Below, piece by piece: positions 7,166-16,164 of a stretch of DNA of 23,399 nucleotides (the first letter of the stretch is position 1; the number at the start of each line of letters is the position of its first letter). The stretch comes from CAVXAE01 sp044225565 (GTDB taxonomy: Bacteria > Pseudomonadota > Gammaproteobacteria > Steroidobacterales > Steroidobacteraceae). Location of the stretch: positions 1 to 23,399 of the forward strand of contig JBGAIL010000063.1 of NCBI GenBank assembly GCA_044225565.1, read 5' to 3'. The notes below the pieces were generated by a model. The model was not told the origin of the DNA and ran no database searches. It was given only the letters and a program-made list of their open reading frames with translations. The position numbers and the translations under genes are program-made.

Positions 7166-9754
7166 ATGGGAAAGCAGGCCCGGGTGACCCGCGCGATGGC
7201 TCTGGCGCTGACGATGGCGGCCCAGATCCTCGCCTGGCCCTTCATCGCGGGAGCCGCCGATCTGCAGACCCGACACCGCTTCGAGATCCCGGCCCAGGCG
7301 CTGGACACCGCATTGCTGGCGTTCTCCAGCCAGGCGGACGTGCAGGTGCTGATGTGGGCCGGCGTGGGATCGGATGCCCTGTCGCCGGGCGTGAGGGGCG
7401 ACTTCCTGGCCGCGGAAGCCCTGGCGGCCATCCTCGACGACACCGGCTTCGCGTTCCAGGAGATCGACCGGAACACCATCGCCATCGTGCGAGGGGACGG
7501 GACGCCGCTGAAGGGAGCGGCGGCCGAGGTCAGCGCCGCGCTGCGGCTCGCGCAGCCGGATGCCGTTTTTTTTTTACCGGGCGAGGCATCCGGGAAGAGC
7601 CCGTCCCGCGAGCCCGCCGGTGACCCGAAGCGCGCGCGAGAGAACGCCGGAATCGAGGAGGTGCTCGTTTTCGGTACGCTGGAAAACCAGCTGGCCGTCG
7701 GCTCGAAGTCCGGCCAGTCGCTGCGCGAGGCGCCCAAATCGGTGTCCATCGTCACGCGCGAGCGCATCGAGGTGCAGAACCTGGATTCGCTGCTCGAGGC
7801 GCTGAACCAGACGACGGGAATCACGACGGCGAGCTACAGCTCCGTGGATCCTTTCTACTTCTCGCGCGGATTCCGCGTGCAGACCCTGCAGATCGATGGC
7901 GGAGCGCCCGCGTATACCGGGGATTTCGGCTCTTTCCTGACGCCGGACACGGCGGAGTACGAGCGGATCGAGATGCTGCGGGGCGTGGACGGCATCTACA
8001 GCGGCGCCGGTGAGCCGGGTGGCGTCATCAACCTGGTGCGCAAGCGCGCGAAGGCCGAGCCCGGTGCGCGATTCGCGCTTTCCAGCGGCCGCTGGAACCT
8101 CCTGCGCGGCGAGGCGGATGCGACCGGGCGATTGACTTCCGACGACCGGCTGCGCGGCCGCATCGTGGGCGCATACGAAGACAAGGGCTATTTCTACGAG
8201 CGCGGCGAGTCGTCCAAGGCGCTCGTCTTCGCCACGCTGGATTTCGATCTGACGCCCTCGACCCTGCTGATCGCCGGGGCCAGTTACGAGCGGCGCAGGG
8301 AAGACGGGTACGCCGTCCAGGGTTTCCCCCGATACGCCGACGGCAGGGATCTGGAAGCGCCGCGGAGCATGGCGTTCAATCCGGACTGGGCCTATTTCCA
8401 CTTCGTCACCAGCGAGGCGTTCCTGCGCGCCGAGCAGCGATACGGCACGAGCGGCACGCTCAGGCTCAACGTCACGCGGCTGGCCCAGGACAGCCGCGAT
8501 CGCCAGGTCATCGCGATTGGCGCCGTCGATCCGGTGACGCTGCTCGGGCCGCGAGCGAGCTCCCGGGCCAGCGACCACGACTCGCGGCAGGATCTGCTGG
8601 ACCTCTCCGCGACCGGCACCCTGCATCTGTTCGGCCGTGAATATCCCTATACGCTCGGCGCAGACCATTCGCGTCTGGACGATGACGGTTACAAGACCTA
8701 CACGCTGCCTGGCTACGACAACGTCACCGGCCCGCTGCTCGACGTGTTCCACTTCGATCCGTCGACCTACCCGAAGCCCGCCGAGGTGCTGTCGGGCTAC
8801 TACCCGCGGTTCGAACAGAAACAGGGCGGCCTCTACGGCAGCATCGGGTTGCCGCTCGCCGGGCGGCTGCGGCTCACGCTGGGCGGGCGCTATGGCGAGT
8901 ACGGCTTTCATCAGGTCGGACAGGTCGTGGCGCCCAACGGCAGCCATGGCGCTCCGCAAACGCTGCGGTACCGGGACAGCCGGTTCATTCCGAGCGTCGC
9001 ACTGAAGCTGGATCTCGCCAGGCACTGGGGCGCCTACGCGAGCTACGCGGAAACGTTCCAGTCCCAGGGCAGCAAACGGCAGTCGCCGCTGCTCGACTCG
9101 TCGCTGCGGCCGGTGACCGGCGAGGGGTTCGAGGTGGGGGTCAAGGGTCAGGCGCTCGGGGTCGTCAACACAGCGCTCTCCCTGTATCGCATCGAGCGCC
9201 GCGGCGAAGGGACCGCGGATCCGGCCCATCCTCCCGAAGTCGCCACCGATGGCTCCTCGTGCTGCTATCTGGCGCAGGGCAACGTGACCAGCGAGGGATT
9301 CGACGCCGAGATGAGCGGCATGGTGCTGCCGGGTCTGCAGTTGTCCGCGGGCTATGCCTTCGGGCAGACCTCTTTCAGCGACGAGGCCGCCAGCCCGGTG
9401 TACTACTTCGGATTCACCCCCAGGCATCTCCTCAAGGTGTGGAGCGCCTGGCAGCTGCCGGGCCGCCATTCCGCGTGGAGCGTCAGCGTGGGAGTCCTCG
9501 CCCAGTCGAGCACCTACGTGATGGGGGACGTGATCGATGGAAACGGCGTCACCCGGCGCCATCGCTTCGAGGAGAGCGGCCGCGCGATCTGGAATGCGTC
9601 GGTGCAGCGGCGCTGGAACGACACCTGGAGCATCGGACTGTACGGGGACAATCTGACGGACGAGAAGTACTACACCGTGCTGGGTGACACCCGTCGCAAC
9701 AATGTCTACGGCACTCCTCGCAGCTACGTCCTGACGCTGCGGGGCCGGTGGTAG
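7166..9754 (+). CDS. TonB-dependent receptor 1 with STN signalling domain (FecA-like)
   Basis: This 862-residue protein has a signal peptide (about residues 1-31). An STN domain covers about 38-110 (HRFEIPAQALDTALLAFSSQ to NTIAIVRG). A linker follows, then a TonB box near 163-168 (IEEVLVFG), the plug (SVSIVTRERI, YERIEMLRGVDGIYSGAGEP) and a 22-strand-type barrel ending in Trp. This is the transducer class of siderophore receptors (FhuE/FpvA/FecA-like): ligand binding in the outer membrane is passed through STN to FecR. GGAGGAA lies 9 nt before the ATG. A run of ten T bases sits in the STN-to-TonB-box linker. The gene is read outward from the sigma/FecR pair under a matching ECF promoter, and an S9 peptidase gene follows 69 nt downstream. 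The ligand is unknown. Confidence 0.95.
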   Translation: MGKQARVTRAMALALTMAAQILAWPFIAGAADLQTRHRFEIPAQALDTALLAFSSQADVQVLMWAGVGSDALSPGVRGDFLAAEALAAILDDTGFAFQEIDRNTIAIVRGDGTPLKGAAAEVSAALRLAQPDAVFFLPGEASGKSPSREPAGDPKRARENAGIEEVLVFGTLENQLAVGSKSGQSLREAPKSVSIVTRERIEVQNLDSLLEALNQTTGITTASYSSVDPFYFSRGFRVQTLQIDGGAPAYTGDFGSFLTPDTAEYERIEMLRGVDGIYSGAGEPGGVINLVRKRAKAEPGARFALSSGRWNLLRGEADATGRLTSDDRLRGRIVGAYEDKGYFYERGESSKALVFATLDFDLTPSTLLIAGASYERRREDGYAVQGFPRYADGRDLEAPRSMAFNPDWAYFHFVTSEAFLRAEQRYGTSGTLRLNVTRLAQDSRDRQVIAIGAVDPVTLLGPRASSRASDHDSRQDLLDLSATGTLHLFGREYPYTLGADHSRLDDDGYKTYTLPGYDNVTGPLLDVFHFDPSTYPKPAEVLSGYYPRFEQKQGGLYGSIGLPLAGRLRLTLGGRYGEYGFHQVGQVVAPNGSHGAPQTLRYRDSRFIPSVALKLDLARHWGAYASYAETFQSQGSKRQSPLLDSSLRPVTGEGFEVGVKGQALGVVNTALSLYRIERRGEGTADPAHPPEVATDGSSCCYLAQGNVTSEGFDAEMSGMVLPGLQLSAGYAFGQTSFSDEAASPVYYFGFTPRHLLKVWSAWQLPGRHSAWSVSVGVLAQSSTYVMGDVIDGNGVTRRHRFEESGRAIWNASVQRRWNDTWSIGLYGDNLTDEKYYTVLGDTRRNNVYGTPRSYVLTLRGRW
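7566..7575 (+). repeat. T10 homopolymer inside receptor 1
   Basis: Ten consecutive T bases encode the VFFL stretch (residues 134-137) between the STN domain and the TonB box. Loss of one T would move reading to a frame that stops at 7803-7805. Gain of one T would stop at 7621-7623. It is the longest A/T run I noticed in this GC-rich window. Confidence 0.9.
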
Positions 9755-9768
9755 CGGCGGGACGCCGC
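9754..9768 (+). other. Intercistronic hairpin after receptor 1
   Basis: GCGGCG and CGCCGC pair around GGA, starting at the last base of the receptor stop codon. No T run follows, so it is more likely a transcript-stabilising or processing hairpin than a terminator. Confidence 0.3.
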
Positions 9769-9823
9769 CCGCTGCCGGCTCGGCCGCGAGAGCCATGAAG
9801 AACACGCATTTCGGAGCCGATAC

Positions 9824-12022
9824 ATGAGAGAACGATGCAACGCCACGCCCGCGGGCAAGGCGGCAAGCCTGGTACTCCTGGCTTTCATCGCCGCCATGCT
9901 CGATGAGCCGGTGGCTGGCGCAGCCACCGCCGCGCCCATCCCGATGAAGGATCGTTACGAGAGGGCGGCGGAGTTCCTTCCGTGGCGCATCGGGCGATAC
10001 GTGCACGGGGCGCGGCTCGATCCTCACTGGAGCGCGGATGGCCGCAGCCTCTGGTTCGAGGAAGATACCGCGCAGGCTGCCCGCCACTGGCGCGTGGACC
10101 TGGGTGCCCTGCGCAAGAGCCCGCTCCACGCCCGGCCTTCCGAATCGAATGCCCGGCCGGAGGAGGCGCGCGCGCTGCATGCAGGCTGGCTGGCATCGCC
10201 CAACGGGCGATGGGCCGTCCGTCTCGAAGGGAATCAACTCATCCGCATCGACCTGCGCAGCGGTGCACAGAATCCCCTGACGAGCGATGGCGTGCCGGAT
10301 CATCGCTACGGCAGCCTCCGCTCCGCGATCACTCTTTCCGAGAAGATCGCAGAGACGCCTGACGAGCCCGACGGCGTCTGGTCGCCCGACGGCGACCGCC
10401 TCCTCACGTATCGGGTCGACGAGCGCGCGCTCTACAAGATGCCGTTTCTGGTGGCCACCGTGCCCGGCGCCAAACATCAGCTGCCGTGGGCATACTTTCA
10501 GAATGCGACGTTCCGCTACAGCCAGAAGATGTCGCGCGCCGAGCTCATCGTCTTCGACATGCGCGATGGCGGGCGCGTCGATCTCGACGTGCCGAAACCT
10601 TACGTCATCGCCAACAACGGGGCCAGCTGGAGCCGGGACGGCAGGAGCGTCTTCGTCGGGCTTTCCAATCCCGACGGCATGACCTCGACCGCCTATGCGG
10701 TCGATGCCGCGACCGGTCGCTCCCGCCCGCTGGTCACCGACTCCGCGGAATCCGAGATCCATTCGCACAAGCGCTTCTCCTATCTCGACGGCGGCCGGCA
10801 GGTCATCGTGTATTCGATGCGTTCCGGCTGGGGACACCTGTATCTGCACGATGGTGCGACGGGCCGGCTGGTGAGGCCGCTCACGAAAGGGGAATGGGCG
10901 GTCAGCGACGTCGTCAGGGTCGATGAGCCGCACCGCTGGATCTACTTCGCGGGCAGGGGCCGCGAACGGGGCCACCATCCGGATCACTCGCATCTCTACA
11001 GGGTATCGCTCGATGGCGGCGAGCCCGTGCTGCTCACTCCGGAGGATGCGCAGCACGAGGTGGCGTTTTCGCCGGATGGTCGATGGTTCATCGACACTCA
11101 CTCCACGATCACCACGCCACCCGTCCACGTGCTGAGGAGTGCGGACGGCCGCTCTTCCCTGGAGCTGATGCGAGCCGACATCACCGGGCTCGAGGCGCTG
11201 GGCTGGAAGCCGCCCGTGCCCTTCACCATACGCTCCACCGACGGCGTGTCCGATCTCCACGGCGTGCTCTATCTGCCGTACGACCTGGACGAAGCGCGCT
11301 CCTATCCGGTCATAGAGTCCGGCTATTTCGACGGCGATTTCATCCAGTGGAAATTCCTGACCACGCTGCCGTGGCACGGCAGCGCGCTCGCCATGGCGCA
11401 GCTCGGTTTCGCCGTGATGGAGTTCGAAGGGCGCGAGGCATTCTTCCGTTCCAGGAAGCACTACCTGCACTTCGAGGATCCGCGAGCCACGGAGCCCGGG
11501 TTCTACGACGACCACATCCTGGCGATCCGCCGGCTCGCGCAGAGATATCCGTTTCTCGACGTCAGCCGGATCGGCGTGTACGGGCATTCCAATGGAGGCT
11601 GGCGCGCGGCCCGGGCGCTGCTCCAACACCCGGAGTTCTACAAGGTAGGCGTGGCGGCCGCGGGCAGTCACGACTACGGCATCTGGCGGGCCACCAGTCC
11701 CGCTCCTCCGGGCAGGAAGGAATTCGATTTCCCGACGAACATGGAGATCGCGGGAAACCTTCGCGGCAAGCTGCTCCTGATGCACGGCCTCATCGACGAC
11801 AACGTGCACGTCGCGCAGACCCTGCAGCTGGCGCAGGCGCTGATCGACGCGGGAAAGCGGTTCGACATGCTGATTCTCCCGGAGAAGAACCACAGGAATC
11901 TCTGGTGGAGCGGGTACGCGAATCTCAGGACGTGGGATTACTTCGTGGAGAACCTGCTGCACGAGCCGCCTCCGCCGGACGTCGTGCTGCCCGAGCCCGC
12001 GTCGGTGCCCGGCAGCAGGTGA
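9824..12022 (+). CDS. S9 family peptidase, dipeptidyl-peptidase IV type
   Basis: This 732-residue exported protein has an N-terminal signal segment (SLVLLAFIAAMLDEPVAGAA). A DPP-IV-like beta-propeller begins at ERAAEFLPWRIGRYV (DGVWSPDGDRLLTYRVDE, VAFSPDGRWFIDTHS). The C-terminal alpha/beta-hydrolase domain carries the catalytic triad: Ser589 in GHSNGG, Asp658 in GLIDDNVH and His690 in EKNHRN. The family removes dipeptides from, or otherwise cleaves, small peptides, often after Pro or Ala, and such enzymes act in the periplasm. GGAG (9813-9816) lies 7 nt before the ATG. It sits in the receptor 1 transcription unit, so it probably processes the ligand that receptor 1 imports. Lasso-peptide isopeptidases belong to the same fold and sit in similar FecIR-receptor loci, but this N-terminus looks DPP-IV-like and no lasso biosynthesis genes are visible. 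Confidence 0.92.
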   Translation: MRERCNATPAGKAASLVLLAFIAAMLDEPVAGAATAAPIPMKDRYERAAEFLPWRIGRYVHGARLDPHWSADGRSLWFEEDTAQAARHWRVDLGALRKSPLHARPSESNARPEEARALHAGWLASPNGRWAVRLEGNQLIRIDLRSGAQNPLTSDGVPDHRYGSLRSAITLSEKIAETPDEPDGVWSPDGDRLLTYRVDERALYKMPFLVATVPGAKHQLPWAYFQNATFRYSQKMSRAELIVFDMRDGGRVDLDVPKPYVIANNGASWSRDGRSVFVGLSNPDGMTSTAYAVDAATGRSRPLVTDSAESEIHSHKRFSYLDGGRQVIVYSMRSGWGHLYLHDGATGRLVRPLTKGEWAVSDVVRVDEPHRWIYFAGRGRERGHHPDHSHLYRVSLDGGEPVLLTPEDAQHEVAFSPDGRWFIDTHSTITTPPVHVLRSADGRSSLELMRADITGLEALGWKPPVPFTIRSTDGVSDLHGVLYLPYDLDEARSYPVIESGYFDGDFIQWKFLTTLPWHGSALAMAQLGFAVMEFEGREAFFRSRKHYLHFEDPRATEPGFYDDHILAIRRLAQRYPFLDVSRIGVYGHSNGGWRAARALLQHPEFYKVGVAAAGSHDYGIWRATSPAPPGRKEFDFPTNMEIAGNLRGKLLLMHGLIDDNVHVAQTLQLAQALIDAGKRFDMLILPEKNHRNLWWSGYANLRTWDYFVENLLHEPPPPDVVLPEPASVPGSR

Positions 12023-12042
12023 CGTCCGCGAGGAATGGCGCG

Positions 12043-12061
12043 GTGCCCGGCATCCGGGCGC
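12043..12061 (+). terminator. Possible terminator hairpin after the S9 peptidase
   Basis: GTGCCCGG and CCGGGCGC pair around CAT (8 bp including one G-U). It lies between the peptidase stop and the next ECF promoter. There is no T tract, so termination is uncertain. Confidence 0.3.
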
Positions 12062-12089
12062 GTGGCTGGACGCCGTCCGATCGAGAAAC

Positions 12090-12121
12090 CATTTCACGAA
12101 TCGGGAGGTGAGTCGTCCTAT
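12090..12121 (+). promoter_or_regulatory. Predicted ECF promoter of TonB receptor 2 unit
   Basis: CATTTCACGAATC (12090-12102), a 7-nt spacer (GGGAGGT) and GAGTCGTCCTAT (12110-12121) are identical in both boxes to the element at 7085. The predicted start of transcription lies roughly 17 nt before the receptor ATG at 12145, leaving just enough space for the GAGGA ribosome site. Confidence 0.72.
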
Positions 12122-12144
12122 TGAGCAGCCACCGTGAGGACCCC

Positions 12145-14363
12145 ATGCACAACTCCAGATCGCCGTCCCCGTCCCTCCTCGCCGACAAGCAGACGGCGGT
12201 TGCCTTCCGCGTAGCGCCGGCGCTCGCCATGGCGGCCATGCCGCTCATGGCGCAGGACCACAACGCGGAAGTGGATGCATCGTCGGGCCCGGACGTCGAG
12301 GAGGTTCTGGTCTCCGGCTCCCGGCTGAAGACCAACTCCACCGCCACCAAGACGCCGATGACCATCCGGGAGACGCCGCAGGCCATCTCGGTGATCACGG
12401 CGGAATCGATCGAAGCCCGGTTCGCCCAGGACACCCTGAGCGCGATCGAGCTCTCCTCGGGCGTCTCGCCCGGCTCGACCGCGCCCGGGGCCTTCGCGGG
12501 TCGCGGCTTTCGCGGCGACCGCTTCGCCATGCGGGGTCAGGAAGGCAGCGTCCGCTCCGACGGGTTCGCCTTCGGCGGATCGCTTTCCTCCTTCGATCCG
12601 GCCGCCTTCGAGCGCATCGAGGTGGTGAAGGGTCCCGCGGGCTTCTACGGCCAGGGATCGCTGGGCGGATTCATCAATCTGGTGCGCAAGAAACCCAAGG
12701 ACGCGTTCGCAGCGAGCATCTCCGCGCAGGCGGGCTCCTTCGACACCTACCGTATCGATGCCGACATCACGGGTGCGCTGGATGAGGCGCGCCGTTTCGC
12801 AGGCCGCCTGAACGCAGGCTACAACGACGCGGGGTCCTTCGTGGATGGCGTCGAGACCGAGACCCGGCTCCTCGCTCCGAGCCTCGAGGCGCGAATCGGC
12901 GAGCGCACCCGCGTCCTGCTGCAGCTGTGGTCCCAGGAAACCGACTACGTGCCCAATCCGGGCGTACCCACCCACCTGAGCGGCGACCGCATCGAGGTTG
13001 CGAACGTGCCCTGCTCGTTCTTCTTCGGCGTGCCCAGCCGGAAGAAATCCAACGAGGACATCCTCGACGCCATCGTGCAGGTGTGGATCACCAGTTGAGC
13101 GACCGCTGGCTGGCGAGCCTGCTGTTCCAGAGCGGCAAGGACGACACGCGGCTGATCTTCGATACGGCGGTTTCGATTTCGGCGGCACGGGCGAGTTTCC
13201 ACATGTACGCCAACACCCAGCAGGTCAATTGTGGACCTGCTGACCGGCGAGCTGCGCCTGGCGGAAGCTTCGACGCTGGGCGCGAGCACCAGGTGCCGCT
13301 GGGCGTTGAGCGCAACCGCCTGGAGGACGACTACCGGGCGCGATACGCCTATCTCGGCCCCGCCAACCTGTATGCGGGCAATTTCGCGGATGCCGGCGTG
13401 GGCAATGCCGACAATCTGACGCCGTACGCCGATGCCACGACCACCACTTCCAGCAAGGCCGCATATGCCCAGACGGTGCTCAGCGTGGGCCGAGCGCACC
13501 CGGCTCCTGCTCGGTGTGTCCGCTACGACCGCGTGGATTCCGGGAGGAACGACCGATTCCGCAACGCCCGCAGCGAGCAGGTGGATCACGCCTGGACGCA
13601 TCGCCTCGGCCTGAGCCACGATTTCACGGATCACCTCACGGGCTATGCCGTCTGGGCGCAGTCCTTCACCCCCGTCTCGGGCACTCTCAGGTCCGGCGGG
13701 CTGCTCGAGCCGGAGACCGGGACAGGCTATGAGGCGGGACTGAAGACCGAATGGCTCGACGGCCGGCTGGATGCGACGTTGTCGGCGTACCAGCAGGACC
13801 TGACCCATCGGCCGCTCACGGACCCAAACAACGGCCCGGGCGAGAACTTCAGCATCTCCGCCGGACTGCATCGCACCCGCGGCGTCGAAGCCGAGGTGAA
13901 CGGCTCGCCGCTGCCGGGACTGACGCTGGGCGTGGCGGCCACCTGGATGACCAACGAGTTCCTCGACCGGCGGGATCCGAACTACGGCCTTTCGAACGAC
14001 GATTCGGTCGGGCGGCACTTCGGCGCCTACGCGAGCTACGAGCTGCAGTCGGGAGTCATGAAGGGGCTCAGCTTCGGCGCCACCCTGGTGAGCTACGGCG
14101 ATCGCGCATATCGACTGGCCGAGGCATCGGGCAGGTCTACGCGGACGGCTACGAAAGGCTCGATCTCAGCGTCGCGTACAACGGCTTCGAGACAGTGGAG
14201 CTGTCCCTGCACGTGCGCAACGCGCTCGATGACCCTCTCGAGCGCGCTGAAGACGCTCTTCAACAACTTCTACGGCGCGCCGCGCGCCGTCCTGGCTCGC
14301 GTGAAATATCGCCTGTGGCCGATGGGGTCTGGTCGTCCGCAACTGGGCGCGCCAGACGGTTAG
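12145..14363 (+). pseudogene. TonB-dependent receptor 2, siderophore type (frameshifted as read)
   Basis: The ATG at 12145 follows GAGGA (12136-12140) and opens a signal peptide ending near PLMAQD. There is no STN domain. The TonB box is VEEVLVSGS, and the plug has ETPQAISVITAESI, FERIEVVKGPAGFYGQGSLGGFINLVRK. It resembles FhuE/FpvA-type receptors, about 740 codons long. The frame breaks at 13081-13084, where GTGT seems to be a duplicated dinucleotide: removing two bases restores VDHQLSDRWLASLLFQ. Further shifts occur near 13228 and 13262 (a compensating pair around VDLLTGELRL), near 14130 and near 14237. The barrel end NNFYGAPRAVLARVKYRLW is recognisable. It heads a likely operon with the sulfotransferase, S12 hydrolase and receptor 3 genes under the 12090 promoter. 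The shifts are probably sequence errors, but a recent pseudogene is possible. Confidence 0.85.
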
Positions 14364-14389
14364 CACTGCCGCTGACGGCAGCGGTCAAC

Positions 14390-16149
14390 ATGGCGCTCGA
14401 TGCTGGAGACGTGGATTCCGCTCTGCAGCTGTGCACGACGCGTCTCGCGCAGTCTTCCGAAGATGCGAAGCCTACCGGCATCTGGGAAGGTGTTGTGCAT
14501 GCCGCCAGAGGTGAGCGTCTGGCTGCAGTCGGCGCTGCCAGGCGTGCGTGCCAGCTCGCGCCGGACGATGCCAAATGCTGGTGTGCGCTGGGGCAGGTCT
14601 ACGCTCTGCTCGATGAGCTGGAGAACGCCGCCCGATGGCTGGCGACGAGTGGAGATCGATACGCTCGCCGAGGGGCGGCACAACCTGGGCACCGCGATGA
14701 AGCAGTTCACGCAAGGCGCTGCTCGCCGCCCTGAAGAATGCGCTGCTGATCGATCCGGCCCGTGCCGAGACCTATCCGACCTCTTTGGGCGCTCTCGTGG
14801 TCGAAGCCGGCCGCTTCGAAGACGCGCTGGAATGCCTGGAGCGCGCCTTCAGGCACGATCGCAGGATGCCGGGCACGCGCAGCCGCCTCGCCTGGCAGCT
14901 GCTGGACCGTGGAAAGGTGGCTCGCGCAGGGTCGGTTCCGGGAATCGGTGGCGATGGATCCCACCCATGTGGAGGGCTGGCTGGGCCTCGGGCGTACCCT
15001 GGAAGACGTAGGGAGGGCGGTGCGCGGGGTGCCTATTTGAACGTGCTGCGCCGTCGTCCGGACCATGCTCTGGCTCTGAGCCAGTACCTGGCTGCTGAGA
15101 CGACGGCGCGCCGCGCGGCCGATGGCGAAGCGGCGTTCTGGCTCGCGCGTGCGGAAGCGGCGCTGGACGATGATTCGGTCAGGGACGAGGCGAAAGCACT
15201 GATCGGCTATGGCGTGGCCAAGTACCACGACCGCAGCGGAAGCCATCGGGCGGCGGCGCGCGCCGGCCAGCTGGCCAACGCTGCGCGAAGGCGGACTGCC
15301 GGACCGATGGAGCGCGACGTGCTGCGTGCTCGCGTCGATGCTCTGATCGACACTCACACTGCGGAGTTCTTCCACGCGCGCCGCAGATTCGGGCTCGGCA
15401 CCGACCAGCCGGTATTCATAGTCGGATTGCCGCGCTCGGGAACCACGATGACCGAGCAGATCCTCGCGGCTCACCCCCTCATGCATGGCGCGGGTGAGCT
15501 GCCGACGCTCGGCCGGCTGGCGGCCTCCGTGTCGGGCAAAGACCGCCCCTCGTGGCAGGCGGCCAGCCGGCTCGATGAGCCGGGCAGCCGCCAGGTGGCC
15601 GGCGAATATCTCCGCGCCTTGCGCGACGGTTGTCCCAGGGGGCTGCTGCGGATCGCCGACAAATCACCGTTCAACTTCTTCCAGCTCGCCTTTGCCGCCG
15701 TGCTGTTCCCTGCCGCACGGGTGGTGCATTGCCGTCGCTCCGCGGCCGACAACGCGCTGTCGATCTGGATGGAGAATTTCGCAGCGGATCAACGCTACGC
15801 GACGGATTTCGACGACCTGGCATTCCTGCGGTCCGAGTACGAAAGATTGATGGCGCACTGGCATCGGGTGCTGCCGCTGCGGATCCTGGATCTGCAGTAC
15901 GAGGAGACGGTGGCCGGCGTCGAGCGCCAGGCGAGGCGATTGCTCGATTTCCTGGAAGTGCCCTGGGACGACCGCTGCCTCGAGTTCCACGAGCACACCC
16001 GGGCGGTCCAGACACCCAGCCGGTGGCAGGTGCGCCAGCCCGTCTACTCGCGATCGGTGGAGCGCTGGAAGCGGTACTCGGCGCATCTTCCGCAGCTGAG
16101 CCGTGCTTTCGAGCCTGACTTCACTGCCGAACGGCAGTCCCCCCAGTAA
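14390..16149 (+). pseudogene. TPR-repeat sulfotransferase (frameshifted as read)
   Basis: The N-terminal half is tetratricopeptide repeats (SALQLCTTRLAQSSEDAK, ACQLAPDDAKCWCALGQVY, AALKNALLIDPARAETY, RFRESVAMDPTHVEGWLGLG, AYLNVLRRRPDHALALSQYL). The C-terminal half is a sulfotransferase domain with the PAPS-binding loop VFIVGLPRSGTTMTEQIL. The family moves a sulfo group from PAPS to a hydroxyl or amine; bacterial TPR-linked members have no settled substrate. The coding sense moves between frames near 14640, 14700, 14925 and 15015. The last 1.1 kb, holding the whole sulfotransferase domain, is in one frame. The start ATG at 14390 is uncertain because no good ribosome site is visible. It lies 26 nt after receptor 2 and 15 nt before the S12 gene. 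Confidence 0.85.
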
Positions 16150-16164
16150 GGAGATCCATCGCAA

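Noticed and set aside
7574..12097. A 1507-codon open frame on the minus strand opposite receptor 1 and the S9 peptidase
   Set aside because: It is a high-GC antisense artefact. The plus strand carries two complete families with ribosome sites, while the minus translation is Arg/His/Val-rich with no recognisable domain.
12035..12124. A 29-codon ORF that could be taken for a small peptide precursor between the S9 peptidase and receptor 2
   Set aside because: It runs through the whole ECF promoter, has no proper ribosome-site spacing and no leader/core features of a lasso or other RiPP precursor.
12121..12144. TTG start for receptor 2, eight codons upstream
   Set aside because: It overlaps the conserved -10 element and has no ribosome site. 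The ATG at 12145 has GAGGA in front and gives the signal peptide.
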